A stretch of DNA of 19,423 nucleotides, from assembly GCA_023420795.1 (NCBI GenBank), contig JAEZVM010000077.1, forward strand, positions 1-19,423, given 5' to 3'. Origin of the DNA: Pseudomonadota bacterium (GTDB lineage: Bacteria > Pseudomonadota > Gammaproteobacteria > Burkholderiales > Burkholderiaceae_D). Position numbers and translations under genes: made by a program. Of this stretch, positions 14,525-19,423 are shown piece after piece. The first letter of the stretch is position 1; each line of letters opens with the position of its first letter. The notes under the pieces are model-generated. The model had not been told where the DNA came from. It made no database searches and was given only the letters and a program-made list of their open reading frames with translations.

Positions 14525-14998
14525 ATGAAATTCTCCCATCTCGTTGAAATCAACGATCTGCGCAATCCGTTGATCACCGCACTCTCGCGCGAGCAGTTGT
14601 GGCGTGGCCTGGTATTGCGCGCGGAAAGGCCGACGACCTTCGTGCCCCATCTCGATAGCTGTGAAGTGCTGGAAAAGTCGGCATCGTCGATGTCGCGCGA
14701 ATTGCATTACGGCGACCTGGTCGTGCGCGACCGTGTCAGCTTCCTGCCGCAGCAGCAGGTGGTTTATCACGTGCCGCCGCAAAAGGACATCCCGGCCTCG
14801 AAGCTGACGGTCACGATCGAAGAGCCGCAACCGCAGGCGTTCTTCGTTCGCTTCGAATACGAAGACGACAAGAGCGATACAGCCGAAGGCGAGGCGGCGC
14901 TGTATAACGAATTCCGCCGCTCGGCCTACAAGGAATCGGATATCGACACCATTCGCACCATCCGGCAAATGGCGCAAGAGGGAATGCTGGGCGATTGA
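14525..14998 (+). CDS. AtaL-like SRPBCC-fold protein (DUF1857 type)
   Basis: The 157-residue protein starts MKFSHLVEINDLRNPLITAL and continues REQLWRGLVLRAE, which I recognise as the AtaL-like/DUF1857 family of the SRPBCC (START-like) superfamily. The fold is a helix-grip with a hydrophobic pocket; the later segments RELHYGDLVVRDRVSF and FFVRFEYED fit its beta-strands. No signal peptide is present, so it is cytoplasmic. No enzymatic role is established for most members; ligand binding is the family expectation. It follows the REC-EAL gene by 59 bp, but that gap contains an inverted repeat and it may have its own control. It is convergent with the stress-protein gene, separated by a strong hairpin. 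Confidence 0.85.
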   Translation: MKFSHLVEINDLRNPLITALSREQLWRGLVLRAERPTTFVPHLDSCEVLEKSASSMSRELHYGDLVVRDRVSFLPQQQVVYHVPPQKDIPASKLTVTIEEPQPQAFFVRFEYEDDKSDTAEGEAALYNEFRRSAYKESDIDTIRTIRQMAQEGMLGD

Positions 14999-15010
14999 CT
15001 TGCAACGCGC

Positions 15011-15044
15011 CCTCCCCCGCTTCCTGCAGCAGGAAGCGGGGAGG
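15011..15044. terminator. Strong GC hairpin between convergent genes
   Basis: CCTCCCCCGCTTCCTGC (15011-15027) and GCAGGAAGCGGGGAGG (15029-15044) form a near-perfect inverted repeat with one bulged C, lying 12 bp after the AtaL-like stop and 16 bp after the end of the convergent stress gene. No T-run follows on either strand. It probably blocks or processes transcripts from both sides, but it is not a textbook intrinsic terminator. Confidence 0.6.
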
Positions 15045-15060
15045 CACGCAGCGCCAGCTC

Positions 15061-16293
15061 TTAATGCCTATGCTGCCGGCCGGTCACGCGTTCGGCGCCA
15101 TAGCGGACCGCGTCCTTCACCTTGTCCCAGGTGCTCTCCGGATGGTTGGATTCCCAGTCGCTGCGCAACTGCGGTTCCACATCCGTCCACTGGTAGTTCT
15201 TGAAGCGGCCGCTGCCGGCCATGGTAGAGCCATAGCGATAGGCGGAATCATAATCTTCGTAACGTCCGCCCGAGGTGCCATAAGCGGTCTGCCAATGCTT
15301 GCGGTAATCGGCATCATCCGCGGTAGCGGTGGTGTCGGCATAATCGGTTCCGCGCATCGTATCCGTGGTGCCCGTGGTGGTTGCGCCCGATGCGCCGAGC
15401 TGCTCGACTTCAACATCGGTCCTGCGCACGGTGTCGTTGATCTGTTCGGTGTGCTGCTCGACTTCCTTGCCGACCACCACTTCCTCGACCACGCGCGCGG
15501 TCTTCGATACTACCGGCTCTTCCGCCATTTCACGCAGCTCGACCGAACCTTCCTTGAACGCTGCCATGTCGGCTTCGGTAGCAGGCTGATCGACCGGATG
15601 CCGTTCGACCTTCACATGCTCCTCGCGCAACTGCACCGACTCCTGTACCGGCTTTTCCTTCAGCCGCTGAAATACGCGCACGCCCCCGCGCTGCACTTCG
15701 CGCTTGCCCACGCGCAGCTCTTCTTCCACCACAGGAATGCGCGTGGTTTCACCCTGTTGCAGGTTCTGGCTTTGAGCCGTATCCTGCCGGATGTTGCTGG
15801 TATCCGACTGCAGATTCATGCTCGCCGTGTCGGTACGGCTTTGTGCATATTGATTGCGCTCGCGCTCGATATCGCTCGTCGTGTACATCGGCGCGCTATC
15901 GTCATACGCAGTCCAGCCCTGGCTTCTCCATTGCTCAGTGCGTTCGTCGATGTCGATCGGGTCATAGCGGTTCATGATATCGGTCGCGCGATCGCGCTGC
16001 TCGTCGCTGTCGGCATACACAGTCAGCACGCAACTGCCGCGCCGCACCGCTTCCGAATAAACGTCGCCATGCTGGCGATCTTCATCCATGCCGAACAGCG
16101 AACGGAAAAAATTACCGATGGCGGAGCCGCCTTCGTCCGCGTCGCTGGTGCGAGCGGTCTGCGTCTGCGTCGTGCTGTCAGACTCCGGATTGATTTGCAC
16201 GTCACTGCGCGAAAAGCCGCTAGAGAGCAACTCGTTCATTGCGTTCTGCGCCTGCGCGTAGCTGTCGTATACGCCTATTACGGTATTTTCCAT
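15061..16293 (-). CDS. Stress protein with YflT-like N-terminus and DUF2382 (YsnF/AvaK) domain
   Basis: The 410-residue protein starts at ATG 16293 with AGGAGAG about 8 bases upstream. Residues 1-35 and 85-110 form a small alpha/beta domain (TVIGVYDSYAQAQNAMNELL, then GSCVLTVYADSDEQRDRATD) like the YflT heat-induced stress domain. A Gln/Ser/Thr-rich linker (about 135-182) follows, then DUF2382 (about 184-298: IPVVEEELRVGKREV, VRVFQRLKEKPV, VVSKTARVVEEVVVGKE). The C-terminus is Tyr/Gly/Trp-rich (WTDVEPQLRSDWES), a tail I have seen in betaproteobacterial members. No signal peptide is seen. The biochemical function is unknown; family members are linked to general stress. The preceding gene also encodes a DUF2382 protein, 92 bp upstream on the same strand, so an operon is likely. 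Confidence 0.88.
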   Translation of the reverse strand: MENTVIGVYDSYAQAQNAMNELLSSGFSRSDVQINPESDSTTQTQTARTSDADEGGSAIGNFFRSLFGMDEDRQHGDVYSEAVRRGSCVLTVYADSDEQRDRATDIMNRYDPIDIDERTEQWRSQGWTAYDDSAPMYTTSDIERERNQYAQSRTDTASMNLQSDTSNIRQDTAQSQNLQQGETTRIPVVEEELRVGKREVQRGGVRVFQRLKEKPVQESVQLREEHVKVERHPVDQPATEADMAAFKEGSVELREMAEEPVVSKTARVVEEVVVGKEVEQHTEQINDTVRRTDVEVEQLGASGATTTGTTDTMRGTDYADTTATADDADYRKHWQTAYGTSGGRYEDYDSAYRYGSTMAGSGRFKNYQWTDVEPQLRSDWESNHPESTWDKVKDAVRYGAERVTGRQHRH

Positions 16294-16385
16294 GATCGTT
16301 CTCTCCTATGAAACGTAGGTCTCCGGCAGGTCTTCCTGCGCCGGCTCTGGGTTGAGTAGGATTACGCACGCATAAGCTGTGCCTA

Positions 16386-17018
16386 TCACGGCTGGCTTTC
16401 ATCGAAGCGTTCCACCCGCACCTGTTCCGCGCGCAGGCGCACGGTCTGCGGCATCGGCGCCTGCTGGCGCTGCCGCGTGATATGCACTTCTTCCTTCAGC
16501 AGCAACTGCTTCTGCACCACCAGCACCTCCTCCAGAACCGGCACCACCAGCGTGTCGCCCTCGTAGCGCATCTGCGGCACATCGGATTCCGCCACCACGC
16601 GCCCCACCGGCACATGCTCGACCACGAGTTGCTCGCGCAACAAGGACTGCTCGATCTTTTTTTCCTGCTCGGAGACAGTCTTGTGAATGCGCACGCCCCT
16701 GCCTGTATCGACCGTGCGCTTGCCCACATGCAGCTCTTCCTCCATGACGGGAAAACTCATCTGCATCGGCTGCTGCGCGGCGGAACGGTCGAAGCTGAAC
16801 GGCAGCCGGTATGCCCCATCGCCCTGCTGCGTCAACAGCCCCACAGGGACCAGCACCTGCGCGCCGTCATCCAGCCTGATCCATGCCTGCGGCTCATGGC
16901 CTTCCTCCGCCTGCTCGACCGAAACCACGGATGCCTGCTGCCCGCCTGCATCGACCACATGCGCGCCGACCAGATTGACGTTGGGAGGAACATCACCGCC
17001 CTCGTTGAGTTGTGCCAT
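16386..17018 (-). CDS. DUF2382 (YsnF/AvaK) protein with PRC-barrel-like N-terminus
   Basis: The 210-residue protein is taken from ATG 17018 (MAQLNEGGDVPPNVNLVGAH); the frame is open to 17120, but the extra residues look non-coding and the Shine-Dalgarno here is weak, so the start is uncertain. Residues 13-75 resemble a PRC-barrel-like beta domain (NLVGAHVVDAGGQQASVVSV, then VPVGLL). Residues 88-202 form DUF2382: FPVMEEELHVGKRTVDTGRG, VRIHKTVSEQ, VVPVLEEVLVVQKQLLLKEEV and a final QTVRLRAEQVRVERFDE. PRC-DUF2382 pairings are common in this family. It is probably cytoplasmic, with unknown function and presumed stress association. It lies first in a two-gene unit with the 410-residue DUF2382 protein and diverges from the glycine-zipper gene. 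Confidence 0.85.
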   Translation of the reverse strand: MAQLNEGGDVPPNVNLVGAHVVDAGGQQASVVSVEQAEEGHEPQAWIRLDDGAQVLVPVGLLTQQGDGAYRLPFSFDRSAAQQPMQMSFPVMEEELHVGKRTVDTGRGVRIHKTVSEQEKKIEQSLLREQLVVEHVPVGRVVAESDVPQMRYEGDTLVVPVLEEVLVVQKQLLLKEEVHITRQRQQAPMPQTVRLRAEQVRVERFDESQP

Positions 17019-17103
17019 CGGACGCACGCCTTCCCATCGATAAAAGAATGGAACGGCATGCAATTCGCGGGCCGGATCAGAGTGAACGCAGCAGGAGGTA
17101 ATG

Positions 17104-17119
17104 TGCGCCACATGGCGCA
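17104..17119. promoter_or_regulatory. Perfect palindrome between divergent stress genes
   Basis: TGCGCCACATGGCGCA consists of perfect 7-bp inverted arms around CA. It lies almost midway between the start codons at 17018 (minus) and 17234 (plus), 85 and 114 bp away respectively. Its position fits a shared operator for the divergent stress genes. No promoter elements are clear enough to report with it. Confidence 0.45.
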
Positions 17120-17233
17120 AGGGTCTCGCAATTTTTTACCACTGCGTTGGAAAAGATTACACAGGCGATGCCACCGAACTATTTGAATCGCGCAACACTC
17201 TTAATTCTGGACAGTTCATTCACGGAGGCGGTT

Positions 17234-17833
17234 GTGAGCACCATTATTGCGGGTCGGTTTCAGCAACAGACGGCGGTGGAAGATGCGGTCGAGGAACTGG
17301 TGCGCGCCGGTTTTTCGCGCGAGTCGATTGCCTCATTTTTCGTCAATCCTGCCGGACAGCACGATGCCTATCCGATCGGCGGCGACCACGCTGAATCGGC
17401 CGGCGCACATGAATCGCGCAAGGGCGTGGTGAAAGGCGCAGCCACCGGCGCAGTCGTCGGCGCGGCAGCAACCGCCTTTCTCGGCCCGGTCGGCACCATG
17501 ACCGGCGCACTGGTCGGCGCGCATGTCGGCGGACTAGTTGGCAGCCTGCACGAGATGAAGGAAAAGGGCGAAACCGGCGAGCATGGCGAGGATGCCGACA
17601 ATGCTGCACCGCTGCGCAAGTCGGGGCTGATGCTCGCGGTCGGCATCGGCGAGCAGCAGGATGAGGCACATGCAATCAATGTGCTGCGCTCGCTCGGCGC
17701 GGAAGACATTGAACGCGCGCAGGGCACGATCTCCGACAGCGACTGGAACGATTTCGATCCGCTCTCGACGCCGGAGCTGATCCATTCGGCGCCGGACCAG
17801 CCGCAGCCGGGCAATCCGGTACAGCGCTTGTAG
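17234..17833 (+). CDS. Glycine-zipper stress-type membrane protein
   Basis: The start is GTG 17234, set by GGAGG at 17224-17228 five bases upstream; the frame is open to 17147, but that extension lacks a ribosome site. The protein has 199 residues. The N-terminus (1-37, STIIAGRFQQQTAVEDAVEE then LVRAGFSRESIASFFV) resembles that of the 410-residue stress protein nearby. Residues 63-105 form a Gly/Ala zipper hairpin (GVVKGAATGAVVGAAATAFL, then GALVGAHVGGLVGSL) likely to insert in a membrane. A second small alpha/beta segment (131-168, LMLAVGIGEQQDEAHAINVL and then GAEDIERAQG) ends in SDWNDFDPLS. The function is unknown. It diverges from the DUF2382 genes and is followed by a REP-like hairpin. 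Confidence 0.82.
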   Translation: MSTIIAGRFQQQTAVEDAVEELVRAGFSRESIASFFVNPAGQHDAYPIGGDHAESAGAHESRKGVVKGAATGAVVGAAATAFLGPVGTMTGALVGAHVGGLVGSLHEMKEKGETGEHGEDADNAAPLRKSGLMLAVGIGEQQDEAHAINVLRSLGAEDIERAQGTISDSDWNDFDPLSTPELIHSAPDQPQPGNPVQRL

Positions 17834-17858
17834 CCAAACAATACGCTCGCCCAACCTG

Positions 17859-17896
17859 TGTCATCCCGAGCGCATTGAGGGGCGCTCGGGATGACA
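17859..17896. repeat. REP-like hairpin, second copy; likely bidirectional terminator
   Basis: TGTCATCCCGAGCGC (17859-17873) and GCGCTCGGGATGACA (17882-17896) are perfect 15-bp inverted arms around an 8-bp loop, between the convergent glycine-zipper and EEP genes. The core TCATYCCGAGC is shared with the longer repeat at 4534-4611, so both belong to one dispersed family. There is no T-run; it may end or protect both transcripts. Confidence 0.75.
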
Positions 17897-17934
17897 ACGT
17901 CCGGTTTATGGCGCAGCAGTATTAGCAGGTTTCG

Positions 17935-18675
17935 CTACCCATCGATATACGCAATCAGCGGCAGATGATCGGACGCCACCCGCGCCAGCGGCGTCGAATG
18001 CACTTCCACATGCACCAGCCGGTGGCGCGGCCGTATCCAAATCCGGTCCAGCGCGAACAGCGGGTGCCGCGACGGAAAGGTGCGCGGCGCAGGCACCGCC
18101 TGGAAATGCGATACCAGCCAGCGCAACGAGCGACCCCACATGAACCATTCGTTGATGTCGCCCATCAGGATGACCGGCATTTCCTCGGTATCGAACACCT
18201 GCAGCAACCGGCGTATCTGGTCGCGCCGCTCGGCCGGCCCGAGCCCGAGGTGGGTGGCGACCACCCGTAGCAGATGGCCGTGGCAATCGATATCCGCATC
18301 GAGCGCGCCGCGCGGTTCGCGCCGGCCGAATGACAGGTCGACGGTGCGCATCGACAGGATCGGATAGCGGGTCAACACCGCATTGCCGTAGCGCCGCTCC
18401 GGACGAATGCACGCAGGGCCTTCGGCGGCATAGAAACCGGTCTTTTCCTGCAGCGTGGCTAACACGTTCGGCGTCTTGCTGCCGCCGAGCGGCACTTCCT
18501 GCAGGGCGATGATGTCAGCGCAGACTTCACGGATCACCTGCGCCACCCGCTCCGGATCGAAGCGGCCGTCGCAGCCGACCGCGCCGTGGATGTTGTAGGT
18601 GGCGACCGTCAGCGGCCACGGGTCCAAGTCGTACGCGGCCGGCTTTCCCACGGAGGCGGAGGTGACGTCATTCAT
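17935..18675 (-). CDS. Endonuclease/exonuclease/phosphatase (EEP) superfamily protein, YbhP-like
   Basis: The 246-residue protein starts MNDVTSASVGK at ATG 18675, whose A is the last base of the upstream gene's TAA stop (TAATG), so translation is probably coupled. All EEP metal and catalytic motifs are visible: Asn28 (TYNIHGAVG), Glu60 (ALQEV), Arg122 (PRGAL), His142 (THLGL), Asp173/Asn175 (GDINEW), Asp210 (LDRIW) and Asp236/His237 (SDHLPL). It is a Mg-dependent phosphodiesterase or phosphatase by family, but the substrate is unknown; E. coli YbhP beside cardiolipin synthase ClsB is a similar setting. There is no signal peptide. The neighbour encodes a VTT membrane protein probably fused to phospholipase D, so a role in phospholipid or headgroup turnover is a fair guess, not a demonstration. 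Confidence 0.9.
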   Translation of the reverse strand: MNDVTSASVGKPAAYDLDPWPLTVATYNIHGAVGCDGRFDPERVAQVIREVCADIIALQEVPLGGSKTPNVLATLQEKTGFYAAEGPACIRPERRYGNAVLTRYPILSMRTVDLSFGRREPRGALDADIDCHGHLLRVVATHLGLGPAERRDQIRRLLQVFDTEEMPVILMGDINEWFMWGRSLRWLVSHFQAVPAPRTFPSRHPLFALDRIWIRPRHRLVHVEVHSTPLARVASDHLPLIAYIDG

Positions 18676-19423
18676 TACGCCGCGCTGTCCTCTCTGCGCC
18701 TGAGCAGCCGCTGCAAGCCCATCGCCGCGCCAATGATCAGCGCAGCCACTGCGCCGAGCACCGCTACCGTTCCCATGCTCGGATTGCGCACCGCCTTGAC
18801 CAGGTGATGCACGAAGGTAACCGTCATCACGATGCCCGGCAACATGCCGAGCGCGGTGCCGATCAGATAGTCGCGCAGGCGGATATGCGATGCACCCGCT
18901 ACCAGGTTCACGATGGTGAAAGGCGCTATCGGCAGCATGCGTACCACGACCATCGCGAGGATGCCGCGCCTGGCGATGCGCTTGGACAGGCGGTTGATGC
19001 GCGGCCCGAGCAGTCGCTGCACCGTCTCGCGCCCGAGCCAGTTGCCGATGCCGTAGGTCACGGCAGCGCTGAGCAGCGAACCGCTCATCGCATACAGGAA
19101 ACCATTCAACGGGCCGAAGACAATCCCGCTTACCGCGATCAGCAGCGTCACCGGCACCATCAGCAGGCCAGCCACGACATAGCTGATCACGATCGCCACC
19201 GGTGTAAACGGCAAATTGTCGAGGCCGTGCGCAAGGCCGATCAGCGCCGGCAGGTTGATCCACTCGCGCAGCGGCGTCCAGCGCCAAGCAATCGCCAGCA
19301 GCGCCAGTGCGATCGCGAGCAGGCCGAGGCCGATCAGGCGGCGCGGCACCGGCTTGCGCGCTTCGTTCGGCACGAACTGTTCGACCAGCTCATCGGGATC
19401 GATCGGCTTTTCCGGATCGAACA
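18675..19423 (-). CDS. VTT-domain (DedA/TVP38-like) membrane protein, C-terminal part, probably of a PLD-VTT fusion
   Basis: The frame runs open through the right edge, so the N-terminus is missing. A GTG at 19373 could be read as a start, but in-frame codons upstream encode FDPEKPIDPDELVEQF, the kind of linker that joins a phospholipase D/cardiolipin-synthase-like domain to a VTT domain in betaproteobacterial proteins. The visible part has one membrane helix (RLIGLGLLAIALALLAIAW) and then a VTT/SNARE-associated domain. That domain includes LMVPVTLLIAVSGIVFGPL, the conserved VRMLPIAPFTIVNLVAGAS, and LIGTALGMLPGIVMTV, and it ends in an RRRED tail. VTT proteins of the DedA class are linked to lipid scrambling or transport in the inner membrane. 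The stop overlaps the EEP start by one base, so the two genes form an operon. Confidence 0.85.
   Translation of the reverse strand, partial: FDPEKPIDPDELVEQFVPNEARKPVPRRLIGLGLLAIALALLAIAWRWTPLREWINLPALIGLAHGLDNLPFTPVAIVISYVVAGLLMVPVTLLIAVSGIVFGPLNGFLYAMSGSLLSAAVTYGIGNWLGRETVQRLLGPRINRLSKRIARRGILAMVVVRMLPIAPFTIVNLVAGASHIRLRDYLIGTALGMLPGIVMTVTFVHHLVKAVRNPSMGTVAVLGAVAALIIGAAMGLQRLLRRREDSAA

Noticed and set aside
17019..17233. Sigma-70 or ECF-type promoters for the divergent stress genes
   Set aside because: The best pairings (for example a TTTACC with a TACACA 17 bp later on the plus strand) match too few consensus bases, and no GGAAC..CGTT pair is properly spaced.
1..19423. CRISPR array, prophage, transposon, toxin-antitoxin or other defence island
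   Set aside because: No regularly spaced repeats, integrase or transposase motifs, or paired small toxin-antitoxin genes were seen on either strand.

Overview
The window is GC-rich and densely coded. Its gene families and codon habits fit a betaproteobacterium of the order Burkholderiales, probably Oxalobacteraceae (Herbaspirillum/Noviherbaspirillum/Herminiimonas-like). That placement is inferred from family resemblance and was not tested by a search. I see no rRNA, tRNA, transposase, integrase, phage gene or CRISPR array. It reads as ordinary chromosome with many regulatory and envelope genes.

Layout. (1) 1-636, minus: N-terminal third of a FadD-type acyl-CoA ligase, cut by the left edge. 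(2) 875-4516, plus: a tightly overlapping four-gene operon of TetR regulator, HlyD-type lipoprotein, ABC ATPase and ABC-2 permease, which together form an efflux/export system with its own regulator. It ends at a long inverted repeat. (3) 4642-6687: a DUF2917 gene diverging from a MocR-type (GntR plus aminotransferase) regulator, with a palindrome and a spaced direct repeat between them. (4) 6804-8618: an exported TPR protein rich in conserved-looking Cys/His. (5) 8717-10615, minus: a membrane-bound dCache-PAS-GGDEF diguanylate cyclase behind a 391-bp non-coding region that holds an FNR/ANR-like box and a possible 28-residue ORF. (6) 11007-13112, minus: a CAP-domain lipoprotein, a seven-bladed Vgb-like propeller and a small unknown protein, probably co-transcribed at least in part. 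(7) 13254-14998, plus: a REC-EAL response regulator with a degraded EAL active site, then an AtaL-like SRPBCC protein. (8) 15061-17833: a stress-protein island with two DUF2382 (YsnF/AvaK) proteins diverging from a glycine-zipper protein. (9) 17935-19423, minus: a VTT-domain membrane protein, cut by the right edge and probably the C-terminal half of a phospholipase D-VTT fusion, overlapping an endonuclease/exonuclease/phosphatase gene.

How the genes work together. The ABC operon is self-contained. The GGDEF protein and the REC-EAL protein put cyclic-di-GMP signalling on both sides of the secreted CAP/propeller cluster, although a direct link is only a guess. The stress island shares a homologous-looking N-terminal fold between its divergent arms and has a palindrome midway between them. 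The VTT/EEP pair resembles membrane-lipid loci such as E. coli clsB-ybhP.

I do not see an unmistakable new system. The best leads are the degenerate EAL with an intact receiver domain, the Cys/His-rich TPR protein, the stress island with its palindrome, the apparently leaderless TetR start, the operator-like sites at the MocR/DUF2917 pair, and two copies of a REP-like hairpin family.
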